64,000 nucleotides of DNA from Rotaria socialis (GCA_905331475.1 CAJNYU010000181.1:310001-374000), one strand, 5' to 3'; positions 39,787-55,045 are shown, counted from the first letter of the stretch. Translations and numbers: made by a program. Notes: generated by a model from the letters alone, not told the origin.

Positions 39787-41695
39787 AAATAATTGAAAAT
39801 TTTTGTAATTGAATTTAAAAGTTGCAGTTATTAAGTTCTACTAGTGTTTTTCTTGCATGTTTTGAATTCTTCGTTCGCTTTATTGTAATCAAAAGTTTGC
39901 TTTTTTCTCTTAGCAGTATAAAGTTTTTGTCAGTAATAATTCAAACACATAAAATTGTCAATCTTTAGAATGATGAGACAGTACTTTATCTTCTTTTTGT
40001 GCATTTACAATTGAAAATTTATTTTTTACTTTTATCTTTTACATAGTCTTAAATATCCTACAACGACAAAAATCATTGATCCATGAAAAACAGATAGTTC
40101 TTTATACTCCGGATCATACAAAAAAAGGTAGAGCCTAAAATCTGTGTCTTATTTCATGATTCAGAAAAACAGGCAAGTTAGACGGCTGTAAACAAAACAA
40201 TCGACATTCTCCAAAGCTTCTATTTTTTAAATGAAAATTTTCAAGTTCGAGAAAAACAAGTAAGATTCACAAGCGAAATTAAAACTTTTGCTAACAGTTT
40301 TATGATTACGAATAAATATATGCTTAAGATATTTCATTGATACTCATCCCATATAATTATTCCATTCTTAGTTGAAAAGAATAACTTCATCAAGATATTC
40401 TCCAATGGAATGTAGATAATTGCAGTTGAAATTAAATACTTCTTTCTGTCAAAAATAATAATTTATCAAAAACCGATTGTTTCCATGGTTTATTCGAAGA
40501 TGAAGTGTGGATAATAAATCGTACACACAGTTATATATTCCTGTAATCGAAGGAAAAAAATTAATACATAGTTATTTGTATTATTCATATGAATGCCGGT
40601 TATTTTTCGAGAAAATAATTAAATAAAAGAAAAATTTATTCAATGATTCGTACAAGAAAATATATTTATTGCCTATCATTGAGATTTCTTATCGCTAACA
40701 TTAATTTCCTTAGATCTATATTATGACCAACATAGGAAAAGATTTGTTTCATTTGTTTTGCTCATCAAAACTACATATGTTTGACACGATAGAAATTCAA
40801 ATATCGCGCGAACGAATTATCTTAATGGATAGATAAGAATATAACCTCATACAATTGATAACTTTGTAGTACTTTTAAAGTTTTAAAGGTAACAATACAT
40901 GTTTGTGAAGTTTCCGATCAAAACTGAAATCTGATGGCTTTATTTAACAGTCTGCTGATCATTAATCATATAGACAGTTTAGAAAAACTTTTCAATCTAA
41001 CTTTAATCTCTAACTAATTGTGACAAATCATTATCAGAACTCAGACAAAAAAGCTTATCCAATTATGTTACTGAGTCTAAACTATTCATAAACAAACAAT
41101 AACGAAAAATCGAATAAAATCCGCGAAGGATGGTCTTTTAAATGAAAAAAAATGAGCGATCAATCTAAAATAAATTTTCGGTTAGAATTCTCATATACTA
41201 TAAAGTTAAATCACAGCAAATTGTACAGGATTCACATAACCGTATCCAATAAGATACAATACACGGATTAATGTTCTGTTCTCCAATTATGACAGAAGAT
41301 CTTTTTTATTATACATTGCTTTCTATGTCCCTATATCGTTCAGTGAGAAAGCATTTCATTATTTTGTTTTAAAAATTTACAAGAACTCTTTCAATTGAAT
41401 TAGATATTCTTGTGAACACGTTTATCAGAGATAGTCCTTCTAATACGTTTCACGCCTCACACAAAAAAATTAATCCTGCGATTATTATTCGACACAGAGT
41501 TCATAGTACATCTCACTTGATCTTCAATCTTTCGTCTCATGTCAAACTAGATCATTTTCTTAAATTATAGTTACTTAAAGTTCTTTTTCAATTTATTATT
41601 ATCATGCGTTTTGATGTAACACGATACAAAAAAAAAGTTCAATCATTAATTAAAAAAAGTGTACACTCTATGTTATTGGCCGAGTTTGCGTCGAC
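39787..41695. other. spacer of the cathepsin repeat unit
   Basis: About 1.9 kb of non-coding DNA from upstream of one cathepsin start to the 3' end of the next. The last 130 bp resemble 38540-38660. No other feature seen. Confidence 0.55.
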
Positions 41696-42954
<1,259 letters not shown>

Positions 42955-43873
42955 TGTTGCTGATACTGATATTGTTGTTAGTCGACGAGATGTATTTTAA
43001 TAGAAATGAAGAAACTACATTAGTTTATATAGGTGTTAAACGTTTCGCATGGTCATGATAATTTAGTATGATAAGGTTTTAAATTTGCCATATCATTTGA
43101 GAAAAAAGAAAGAAATAGCATTACACGATATGATGATATTCAATTTTATTTTGTCTTATTGACGATGCATTTATCAAGAGAAATTTCGAATCATGATGTG
43201 CTTCAAAACAGATGACAGGCTTCAATTAAGTTTCAGAGATACTGGGTCATTAATTTAAAGGCTTTTTTAGGGATTAAATGGTACATAGTGCATTATTAGT
43301 GCATACATGAGATAAATGTTACGGCATTAAATAAATTATAGAAGAGAATTATATTGCTTTAATTTTAATTGTACCAATAAAAACAGAGTTTTATGAATAT
43401 ATACAAGTTCGTATGGTTTTAATTATGTTGTGTAATGCAATATGCAGGATAGAAAGCAAATGTAAATGTCCATAGTATTCTGAATTAATAATTATATACT
43501 CATTTAGTCAGATAAAACTAGGCATGAATCCTTTTGAATGCGAAAGATCATCGAATACGTTTGATTGAGTGAAAGATGAGTTTAAGAAGAAAAGAGGTTT
43601 GCTTCGTAATCTTGTAACTGTCCATTTTTTACTCGTAGTATTTTAAGAATTGAACGTGAAATAAAACTATTACTGATTACAACTTTAGATATTCAGTTAT
43701 TGATCCATAGAAGTTAAAATATTCAATTATCGACTATTCAACAGTTGCATTTCTCTCAAAAGAATATAGAGATCTCTTCTTGGACTTCATAATATGCTTA
43801 ACTATCTAATTATTCTGTCGTCTGTGATTCATATGCTAGTAAAAATTCTTTGGTTTTGTACCTAATAATCTGT

Positions 43874-43874
43874 N
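43874..43874. other. scaffold N (assembly join)
   Basis: Single ambiguous base between upstream DNA of cathepsin copy 2 and the middle of the last exon of copy 3. Confidence 0.9.
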
Positions 43875-45024
<1,150 letters not shown>

Positions 45025-45165
45025 TGTTGCTGATACTGATATTGTTGTTAGTCGACGAGATGTATTTTAATAGAAATGAAGAAACTACATTAGTTTATAT
45101 AGGTGTTAAACGTTTCGCATGGTCATGATAATTTAGTATGATAAGGTTTTAAATTTGCCATATCA

Positions 45166-47571
45166 TAAAACCGACGCAAAGATTTCATTTGCATGCTATG
45201 ATACGAAGGAAGAAAAGTAGGGAACGGGGCCTTTTTGAGAATAGTCTTACATAAATAGAGTATTATTAGGACAGGCGGTGGTAAAGAGAACAGGTGGTAA
45301 CATTGCTTTGGTATTGTGCCGCGTAATGAATCAAGGCCGTGATTTGTCTCATATGTAGTACGTTGCCTCGCCGAATACAAATCTCTGCTAAACTATTGTT
45401 TTTTGCAAAAAAGTTGGTTAATGAAAACTAACATTTAGAAAACAAATGTGATTAATAAATGTTTTGCATTAGGTGATATGAATTGTTACGATTTGTATCG
45501 AATTGGTTTTTGAGCAAAATTCTCATAAGATCAGATTTTGTCGGATATGCATCAATCGTATATGGGATTTCAAAATTCAACGCTGTTTTTTCATGAACTT
45601 TCTAGTTCAGACTTCTGATAACCTTCGAACTTAAAATTCAGTTGTATGTCGAAGATGCCGCGAGACTGCTTAATACTGATGTTTTAAGGGCAGTTGAGTG
45701 AAATGTGACTACCTTGTAAGAACATATATTATATATGGGTTTGAGCGGATAAAATGAGAGTAACAAAGAGATGCAATTCCTTATACGCATTAGAATGCAT
45801 TTTTTCATGATATCTTGAATGAAATATGGAAAAGATTTTCGTAGTTTTTTACTTTCTCTTCAGAATTACTTTTAAAAAGCTAGGACACAAATATAGGACG
45901 AATTCTCTACTGTTATTTGAAGTATAATTATTAAAAAGTCATATTTGCAATAGTTTAACTGTAAAAAGTCTACAATAAATAAAGAGCTTCATTTTTTTTG
46001 ATTCAGAATAGTTTGTTTTTATAATTACGTAGTTTGTTTTGTTAATCAGACTATCATTGTTTAAATAATTGATAACATGTGCAATTTGTATTTTCGTATC
46101 TTATCTGGGCAAAGACTACTATTTGAGAAGCAAAATATCAAATTTCGTACACTAATGATGTGCATTCTTTTTCATGCCGACGTTTAAGTTCGATATTTTG
46201 TTAAGAAAATTGAAATTCGATTTAGAATGACTCTCGTAAGTCACAACTAATTGTAAATGGATAACAGCATCAATCTAATTTGATTTTAATTAACTTTCAT
46301 ATCAACATAGATTATAAAACGTAATTCCAATAATCTATTTCTATTTGTCATTACCCTAATCGTCATTTATTTGAATTCTGAATTGAATAGAAATTCACTC
46401 ATTTTGTTAACAGTCTCGTTCACCTGTGCATGATCGATATCGATCGCGTAGATAATAGATTTTTTTCATCGTGTCTTTGTCTTAATGGACATATTGAATT
46501 TAATAAAATACAATTCTCTTTTTGTCTACTACTACTACTACACGATATATGATCTTTGTGTTCAGAAATCTAGTTTTACTTGTAAAATTATACAATGGAA
46601 AATTGATAAATAAAATCATCTATATGATTCCTATCATATGTGTTTGCTAACAAAACGAGATTGAATTCGAGAACATGAAAATTCCATGAAGTATATCAAC
46701 AGAGATAGATGTGTCATGCGGTGATGCATTTAACAATAACTGCCAGAACTTCAGTACCTTACCTATGATTGTTAAAAGAGAAAAAAATCTTTATCTATGC
46801 GTTTATGAGGAAGGTCTAGTTATTATATCAACCAAAATTATCCAGTTTAACGGACAATAAAGAATTTTTTTGTTGAATTCATCTAATAAAGGCAACAATT
46901 TTATTACATAAGAGAGTACATATGTAGACAGTGAAGTTTTATTTTTTATTTCAAATCTTCTAATTTCTATTCAATTTCCAAATAATCCTCCAGCCTAAAT
47001 TCACTTGAGTTTTGCATATTTGTTGTTTCATGATATTCTTTTGTTCAATAGAGTGTATTTAAGTCATATTGGCTTCGGCTATCAGAACCATGATACTTTA
47101 TAATAGTTTTCTTGCTAATGAATCACGTTTATTTTGGTGGACAGATGAGTTTTGAAAATTCGAAATTGCTAATCATAAATAACTATTGACCATAACTTTC
47201 ACAAATGTGATTTCTTCTGTCATAATGATATAATTATTTCAGACGTCAGCTGACGGTTCCTATTAAAGTAAGTCAAATTATGGTCAATTCACTGAATGAT
47301 TGCATGAATTTTTAATATCTAATTAAAATCTCTTGAATTTATCTTTAACACAAGAGCAGCGTCGGTATGATAGAATAAAATATATTTCCAAATCTAAATC
47401 AACGATCTCATTCTCACTAAGTATAAAACGCACAAACAAGATTTTAATCAAATTTTGAATTTCTTGTCTCTAACGATAAATTAATTTAGTGTTTAATCAA
47501 ATAGTTTAGTTACTATATCCGAATAAAATTCATTCGAAAGTACACTGAAATTAGAAATATTTTGTTATTGC
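45166..47571. other. intergenic region, no gene seen
   Basis: AT-rich DNA unique in the window from the point where cathepsin copy 3's upstream sequence leaves the repeat. A minus-strand frame at 45123-45380 crosses the repeat boundary and has no domain or splice support. Confidence 0.5.
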
Positions 47572-48100
47572 TAGTAGTGATGGTGAAACTGTTCTAATAA
47601 ACAATAATCAATCGATTGAACAAAATCAAATTATGATTAAATAATCAATTGTTGCTAAACAAAATGATCTATTAGATGTAGTCGATGATAAAGCAACCTA
47701 TCAGCCAAATATATTTATCAAACCCTATGATTACGTAACGTCTTTGTTGGCATCAAATAATAGCTACTGTAAATTGGTCATCGAATGTTGAGTATTTCAA
47801 ATGAATCCTGTCGAAATTTTTGCGTTTATTATTTCAAAAATAAACACTCTCCAATCATTCTTCGACTTGAAGAGAATGGAAAACATTCAAACACATATTG
47901 TATGTTCATTGTCTACTGACTCATACAACGTCACTAATCGATACTCATCCATGTCAACTGATAGTAGTAGAAAAATTCAAGGTATTCTTTCTGATGAACA
48001 TTATTTGAATATTGATTATGTAGGAAAATTTGAAATAAAAGCATTCATAGAAAAATGTGAACTTGATTCGGCTTATGATTATCATGAAAATTCTATTTAA
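47572..48100 (+). pseudogene. probable pseudogene, unrecognised protein with two in-frame stops
   Basis: One frame reads protein-like sequence from about 47580 (DGETVLINNNQSIEQNQIM) to 48100 (ELDSAYDYHENSI, stop), interrupted by TAA at about 47642 and TGA at about 47790. Neither stop lies in a GT..AG interval of convincing quality. An acceptor-like TTGCTAG precedes the segment. The intact last part (47801-48100, 99 codons) is Ser-rich. I do not recognise the family. Confidence 0.4.
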
Positions 48101-48592
48101 CATATTAATAAAAAATGGAGTTGCTACTACTTTGTTTTTATGTTAGTAACGATTTTCAGTGAACTCTAACTCTAATTTGTTACTTTTGTTTTTATAATTC
48201 AGTTAAGAGCTGTTCTCGTAATCTGATTCCTATTTATTCTATGACGAATCTCATAAAAAAAGAAATATGAAAATTAAAGGCAGTAACACGGTTGATTGAA
48301 GCTACATTCTGACTTCAGAGGTCGCTGTTTTAAAAAATGATCATCAATACATACGATATGATTGGTTTGTCATAATAAACTGTTTATAGTTCTAGAAGTA
48401 TTTTCTCTCTAACGCACAACTGATATGAATGTGATGAAAGAAAATTTGAGATTGAGAAATTCTCTAAAAGTTACAATCATTTGCATTTTATTATTTCGCA
48501 AGAATTCGATCTTATGTGGAAATATTACATCATTATTCGTTGTTCTATAAAGCCTTTTAATAACTATTCTAGATCAATAAGATTTACTAGAA
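48101..48592. other. intergenic spacer upstream of ZPR1
   Basis: No coding content seen; presumably holds the ZPR1 promoter. Confidence 0.5.
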
Positions 48593-50041
48593 ATGACAAC
48601 AACTGCGAATCGTCCAATATTTGCTGCATTATCTGCTGATGATGCTGAAAGTCAATTGACCGAAATGGAATCCCTTTGTATGAATTGTTATGCAAAAGGA
48701 AATACACGCCTATTACTAACACGTATTCCATATTATAAAGAAGTTATACTCAGTTCATTTGAATGCGATTCATGTCATTTCAAAAATAATGATATTCAAC
48801 CAGCACAACGTATCGAACCCTACGGAATATTAATTAATGTTCAGATTCTTGATAGTAAAGATCTCAATCGACAAATTGTTAAATCATCCTACGGAACAAT
48901 TCGGATAAAAGAATTAGATTTTGAACAAGCTTCATCTGGTGAAAACGGTCTTTTAACAACAATCGAAGGTATGCAAAGAAGTATAAATAAAATAAAATTG
49001 AATTTAATAAAATATTATGTTTTAGGATTTTTTGATTCGATTATTGAAAATATAAATAACACAATGAAACAAATCACAGAAACAATAGATGAACTTAATA
49101 AAAAATCAAAGGAAAGTTCTATTGATGATAATGATAAACAAACAATTTCTCAATTTGAACAACAAAAAGAAAAGTTATATGAATTTATCAATCGTGTTGA
49201 ATCATTGAAAAATTTATCACAAACATTTCATTTTGAAGTTGATGATCCAAGTGGTAATAGTTTTATTGAAAATCCAAAAGCACCATATCGCGACGAACAA
49301 ATGAAAATAAAAAGATATCGGCGAACAGTAGAACAGGACAAAAGTTTAGGTATGGAAGAAGAAATAAAAGACGATACATCTAAATTGGAAGAACCTGCAA
49401 ATATAAAAGATGAAGTGCTTAATTTTCAAACAAATTGTCCAACTTGTGATTCAGCATGTGATACACATATGAAAGTAACAGAAATTCCATATTTCAAAGA
49501 AGTTATTGTTATGGCAACATCATGCGATGTTTGTGGACATAAATCGAATGAAGTTAAATCTGGTACCGGTATTGCACCTCAAGGCATTCGATATCGTTTG
49601 ATTATGAATGATCCAATTGATTTAAATCGAGACATATTAGTTTCTGAAACATCATCGTTTTCTATACCTGATCTCGATTTTGAATTATCAGAATCAAGAT
49701 CAATTGGTGGACGATTTACTACAGTTGAAGGAATACTTACAACATTAAAATCTGAATTATCAAGTTTGGTAATGCCATTTAGTTGTGGAGATAGCCATGA
49801 TTCAAAAAGTGATAAAAATTACATGAAATTATTCGTTGACGATATTGCAGCTATAATTGCTGGTGAAAAATTTGTCACAATCGTCTTAGATGATCCAGCT
49901 GGTAATTGTTATTTACAAAATATTTGTGCGCCTGAACCCGATCCACAATTAGTTGTTGAACATTATCCACGTTCAGATGACCAAGATGATTTATTGGGAA
50001 TAAAAGATATGAAACTGGAAAATTATTCAGCAGATTCTTGA
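48593..50041 (+). CDS. ZPR1: zinc finger protein ZPR1
   Basis: Two tandem ZPR1 modules, each a C4 zinc finger plus beta domain. Module 1 has C-x2-C (LCMNC) and CDSC, then ITIEG-type sequence and VDDPSGNSFIENPKAPY; module 2 has CPTC, CDVC, then TTVEGILTTLK and LDDPAGNCYLQNICAPEPDP. ZPR1 acts in the cytoplasm and nucleus as a chaperone for translation factor eEF1A. The whole region is one open frame, but 48969-49025 is best read as an intron: GTATGC..TTTTAG, 57 nt, no stop, and removal restores LLTTIEGFFDSIIENIN, as in other ZPR1 proteins. The spliced CDS 48593..48968 plus 49026..50041 is 463 aa, close to the human length. A possible AATAAA lies at 50107. Confidence 0.95.
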   Translation: MTTTANRPIFAALSADDAESQLTEMESLCMNCYAKGNTRLLLTRIPYYKEVILSSFECDSCHFKNNDIQPAQRIEPYGILINVQILDSKDLNRQIVKSSYGTIRIKELDFEQASSGENGLLTTIEGMQRSINKIKLNLIKYYVLGFFDSIIENINNTMKQITETIDELNKKSKESSIDDNDKQTISQFEQQKEKLYEFINRVESLKNLSQTFHFEVDDPSGNSFIENPKAPYRDEQMKIKRYRRTVEQDKSLGMEEEIKDDTSKLEEPANIKDEVLNFQTNCPTCDSACDTHMKVTEIPYFKEVIVMATSCDVCGHKSNEVKSGTGIAPQGIRYRLIMNDPIDLNRDILVSETSSFSIPDLDFELSESRSIGGRFTTVEGILTTLKSELSSLVMPFSCGDSHDSKSDKNYMKLFVDDIAAIIAGEKFVTIVLDDPAGNCYLQNICAPEPDPQLVVEHYPRSDDQDDLLGIKDMKLENYSADS

Positions 50042-50892
50042 AAAATAATGAAAAGAAAAGAAAAACAAATCAGTAATTGTTTAACATATACTTTTTTTAC
50101 CGGTAAAATAAATAAGTGTATGCTCGATGCATTCTGTTGGAGATTTATTGAAGAAACTAAATAGTTGTTTATTATAGTTGAATTCATTTGTAAATTCTTC
50201 TTTCAGTTCTATTTTGGATAGAAAATTTGTGATATTATCGAAAACTTTCAGATTTTTGCCAATAATACTTATGTTGTTACTTCAATTCTTTAACTATTTT
50301 ACTATAGTGTACAACTTTGAATTCATGTTGCACTTGAAATGATTGTTTCAAAAGCAAACAACATCTATGAGACATTTTGATTCACAAATAGGATTAAAAA
50401 ATGACACAGTTCGCATTTATTTAGCGTCTCATGGTTCTTTTTGGAAAAAAAATATTCGCAGTATTATAGAAAAGGTGTTTCGTTATATTGGAATGTTACT
50501 TACTCAATGAGCTACATATGTATGATTAGTATTTTTATTCTAATCTCTTCATATAATATCTTTTAAATGTATCATTCTGATAAACCCAAAATAGTTATCT
50601 CTCGAAAATACTAGAGGCCACTAGACATTATACTCATAATATTTAGTCAATATAATTGGTTTTATGTTACTCTAATCAGTTGAATAGATGATTTCATACT
50701 GACTGAATTCTTTCGAAATTATTAATATAGTTATGTATTCATACTTGATGCATTTTTATAGCTGAAATCTAATTTATCATAAACAATTTACAAAACTTTC
50801 TAATAAATGATCATAACAAAAATTTACTCTTTTATCAATCTTTATTTGTAGATTTTTATTTTATTAATCTGATAAAAGGACAAAGCGACTTT

Positions 50893-50927
<35 letters not shown>

Positions 50928-50962
50928 AAAGAAAAACTGTTCATCAAATAGAGCATAATAAA
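50042..50962. other. intergenic spacer with TA microsatellite
   Basis: Non-coding. The ZPR1 3' end signals and the GNL3L promoter should be here; the only clear element is the TA run at 50896-50925, about 40 bp before the GNL3L start codon. Confidence 0.55.
50896..50925. repeat. (TA)n microsatellite
   Basis: About 15 uninterrupted TA units. Confidence 0.95.
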
Positions 50963-53665
50963 ATGAGTAGGGAAACAAAAAAAAACTTTCAAAACAAAAG
51001 TAAAAATTCAATGTAAATTAAAATATTTGTATCTGATTCTTATTTGAATACTTAGGCAACAAAACGAAAGATAGAAACATTGCAAAGTTGCCTCCATTCA
51101 AAAAAGATCTGGTACATTCAAATGATGAGAAGAAAAAACAGGTTTCTTTGTTTAAAGAGATTCTAACTATATTTCATTCAAGCACATTTAGTTCGATCAA
51201 GAAAAACCAAAATCTTTAGAAGAAATGATGCTTGATATCGAACGACGGCAAAACGCATTCGAACATGAACAAATCTTAGTAGTTTTATTCATAATAATGT
51301 GTTTCGTTTTCTTTTATTCGTTGACCATCTAATTTAGAACGAACAAGATCACTGCGCATCAGAAACTGCAGATGGACAAGAAAAATCACGAAAAACATTT
51401 TATCGAGAATTTAAAAAAGTAAAAATTAACACTAAGCAGATACTGCACGTTATTTTTTCTTCTCAATAGGTTATCGATGCATCTGATATAATTATTGAAG
51501 TACTGGACGCTCGTGATCCAGTGGGATGCCGTTGTTCGCAAGTTGAAGAGGTTGTTTTAACGTCAGGAAAAAATAAAAAACTAATTTTACTGCTCAATAA
51601 AATTGGTATATCGTATTCTGCTGTTTTTTTTCATCATGTAACTATCAAATTTTTTTCCAATGATTCAATTAGATCTTATTCCACGTGATAATCTTGATAA
51701 ATGGCTAAAATATCTACGTAATGAATTTCCGACTATTGCTTTTCGTTCGTCAACTCAAAATCAACGTGATCGATTAGTACGCATTGATTTCTCTTTATGA
51801 AAGAAATATGTTTAACAATTATTCATCTAGGGTCATATTACAACATCAATAAAAGTTTGTGATGAACATCTAATTAAATCATCAAATAAATGCATTGGTG
51901 CATCAACACTAATGAATCTTCTTTCGAATTATTGTCGAAAAAATAATATTAAAACTAGTATTACTGTAGGAATCGTTGGTAAGAATTTTATCTCCAGTTG
52001 AAAATAAAATGAAAACTATAAAAAAAAATAATTTCTCTTCTACAAGGATTTCCTAATGTTGGAAAGAGTAGTGTCATTAATAGTCTTAAACGCACTCAAG
52101 TTTGTCAGAGTGGCTCGACGCCTGGTTTAACAAAGTAAAGAATAAAATCTTTTTAAGTAATATATTATATTCTTCTTTTTTCTTCCCTCATATAGACAGA
52201 TGCAAACGGTTAAATTGGATAAATTAATTAAATTGTTTGATAGTCCCGGTATTGTTATGTCAAAAGACACAAATCCAGCTAGTCTTATTCTTCGTAATTG
52301 TGTTCGCGTAAGGGCAATGGATAGAAATATAACCATATTTTTCTTCCTTTCATTTTTTTTTCTAGATTGAAACTATTGATAATCCATTGCCAGCCATTGA
52401 TTTATTACTTAACCGATGTAAAAAAGAACAAGTAAAATCTTTAGTTTTTCTCAGAATAGAACAGCAGTTATTGTAATTCAAGAACATTGAATATGATCGG
52501 ATTAAATTCAAAGTTTCACTTTTTCACTAATAATTTTCAGCTACATACAACCTATAATATGCACTGATTGACTCGTAAGATATTTGATAGTAATGCATTT
52601 TCCGATGAATTTCTCTCAGCAACCTCAGCAAGGTTTCTTGCTGGTTTTTTTTCGCTGCCAGATAGAACTCATCTGATTGAAAAGGATATATAGGAGTAAA
52701 TAGACCTGAAATTAAGACTTTTGTTACATTTATATAAACTATACATAATTTGTAGTAATTTGTATTTGAAACACTGATCAAGGCTTTTGAATTACAATAG
52801 ATATGTGTCTATTTCTTGGTCTAGTAAGATAATTCTAGTAATTTTAGATGATACTTCAATATGATCTCACTGATTTTCAAGATGTGAATGATTTTTTGTT
52901 GAAAATGGCTGTTAAAATGGGTAGTTTGAAAAAAGGTGGTGTACCTGATATTCATAAAGCTGCACAACGAGTACTTTCTGATTGGAATAATGGTAAATTA
53001 ACTTATTTTACTGAACCGCCTGAACGATTAAATGAAATAATTAGTACTGAACTTGTTACACAAATGAAAGAAGCATTTGATATTGATGCTTTATTAAATT
53101 ATGAAGAGGAGGATTTAAAAGATTTAGAAATGAATTCGCTTTCAGAAACAAATCAATCACCATTATTACTACCAACACCAGCTGATCTTGAGATGAATGA
53201 AGAAGAAAACAAATCTGAAAATGAAAATAGTATAGCAGAAGCTATGGATGAAGACGATGAAAATCCTCAATCGATAATGAAACCTGTGAATGAAGTATTC
53301 AAATAAAAGTCTTTTTATTTACTTAACGCATTAAGGGTTTTTCTATTGTATAAAGATTCATTTTAAAGTTCAAGCGATGGATAAAACAAAACGATTATTG
53401 AAAAAACAAACTGCTGATTTAGTTGATAAACAATATGATGATGAAATTCGACAATCAATTCATAGATCTAATCTAACTCGACAACATGATTTCAAAAAGA
53501 TGAAAAAAACTCAAAAGAGATCAGGTATAATGTTTTGCGTTTTTTCATTTTATACTTCATTGCATTCAATTAGAAAAATCAATGGACAGTCTGAGTGATG
53601 CACTCAATTCTATGGTTCGATTTTCATCACCAGCAACTATTAATGATTGTTTTGATGATGAATAG
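50963..53665 (+). CDS. GNL3L: nucleostemin-family nucleolar GTPase (GNL3L-like)
   Basis: Proposed exons: 50963..50999, 51056..51141, 51192..51278, 51338..51418, 51470..51605, 51673..51776, 51831..51978, 52047..52134, 52196..52307, 52366..52431, 52848..53229, 53369..53524, 53574..53665; 524 aa. The basic N-terminus ([12 protein letters not shown]..) is a nucleolar-targeting type. A circularly permuted GTPase follows: G4 LLLNKID, then the P-loop [10 protein letters not shown]2 region GSTPGLTK and G3 FDSPGIVM. After it comes [36 protein letters not shown], the family's conserved C-terminal block. These proteins act in 60S ribosome maturation. The last two exons (basic, then [15 protein letters not shown]) need donor GTATAG at 53230; reading on instead gives an acidic end and stop at 53306, so the tail is uncertain. 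AATAAA at 53731 fits the 3' end. Confidence 0.9.
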
Positions 53666-53840
53666 TTTTCAAACAGTCGTGTTAAATTTTAAATTTACTA
53701 CCATTGTTATTTTCTTTTCTTTTAAATCGAAATAAAAGTTTTTTTTTGTAGTGATATAAACAATCATGAAAAATTTAAAAATTTGATCGAAAAATAATGA
53801 AATTAAAATTTATATTGAATTCACACAATTCAATAGCTAG
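53666..53840. other. 3' flank of GNL3L
   Basis: Non-coding, with AATAAA at 53731-53736. Confidence 0.5.
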
Positions 53841-53972
53841 TAGAGATTGATGAGCTGACAATTTTTGATCATAGAGAGTAAGGCGAAAAAACATTATTAA
53901 AGAATAGAAATTTTTAATTTTATGAGATCTAGAAAAAAAATAGCTTATTTTCTAGATTCGCCCAGCTTACTT
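53841..53972 (+). repeat. dispersed repeat, copy 1 of a 130-bp block
   Basis: Matches 62115-62249 in inverted orientation at high similarity: both hold GATGAGCTGACAATTTTTG, an actacttac-type GAGAGTAAG, AACATTATTAAAGAATAGAA, GAGATCTAG and TAGCTTATTTTCTAGATT. No coding content. Confidence 0.85.
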
Positions 53973-54460
53973 CTATATGATTCTAGGTTCACCCCATATG
54001 GGACGAATCAATAAAACGAATGGTCTTGATGCTTTCAGAATAAGATCTAGTGTTTGGACATATTGGAGATCCATTGAATAAAACTTTTGTAGAGAAATAA
54101 TTAAGCTACGCATTAATGAAAAAATGAACAAAATCGGATAAAAAATAGATGAGAAACTTTAATTTTTATGATAATGTTGAAATTCAATGGAATTCTAGAT
54201 TCGCCCCACTATATGATGATTAATTTTTTACTCACCCCAAGGTGGGGCGAATCTAGAACGTTGTTAGGGCTCTTGGGAAAACTAGCGTAGAGTCGGTCTC
54301 CGACAAGATTTTGAAAAACTGAAAACACAAAATTAAAGAAAAATGTTTGCTCTACATGCTTTGTGAAGAAAATTTTTTTCTATCATCTGAAGTAAAAAAA
54401 AAGATATTGAGCGTGAAAGCAAAAGTGCAAAATACTTTCTAGATTCGCTCCGCATGGCTC
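53925..54460. repeat. cluster of CTAGATTCGCCCC motifs
   Basis: The motif or a close variant occurs at about 53951, 54193, 54436 (forward) and 54243 (reverse, GGGGCGAATCTAG), with a looser GTTCACCCC/GGGACGAATC pair near 53990-54010. Spacing is about 243 bp between forward copies. It looks like a worn tandem or foldback repeat that continues the 53841 block. Confidence 0.6.
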
Positions 54461-54900
54461 TACTGAAAACCATAATACCTGTTTATAATGATATTATTAT
54501 GAGTGAAACTACACCATTTAATTCGAAACATCAGCATGATTTTTCTGACATTAATAGAAAGATTAAGAAAAAAACAGTTGAAATTTTATTGAATAAAAAT
54601 GAATTTGTGTGTGTTACAATTTCATTTTACAATATAAATTATATCGTTGGTGATAAAATAGTTAAAAACAAAATATTTGATAAATGACTAACAGAAATAT
54701 TCCCCTATTGAAAACCAATACCAAGAAAACAAATTCTCACTAATGTATCGAGTGTGTTCACTTTTGGAATGAATGCAGATTTTGGATCCTTCTAATGCTA
54801 AGCTTCTGTTAGATGTTAAATATTGGGCAAAGTTGAACAAAGCAAATATATTGAAAATTGTCGTTGAAATCTTAAGATGGAAGGAATTCACATCAGAGCT

Positions 54901-54938
54901 GATAGCCAGGCCAGACTAAATTTGGTTGTCTGAGTCTG
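54901..54938. repeat. hairpin AGCCAG..CTGGCT
   Basis: AGCCAG-GC-CAGAC pairs with GTCTG-AGT-CTGGCT around an 11-nt loop. Confidence 0.7.
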
Positions 54939-55045
54939 GCTTTATACCCCTGGTAAAAATCGCTGCAGTCCGTATTTCAGTTAAATCATTACAATAAAAA
55001 CGTATTTTTCAAAACTAATTATATAGTCTGAAACAGAGCTGCCAA

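Noticed and set aside
54454..54687. 77-codon frame starting MALLKTIIPVY
   Set aside because: Begins inside a repeated motif and shows no domain; possible transposon debris at best.
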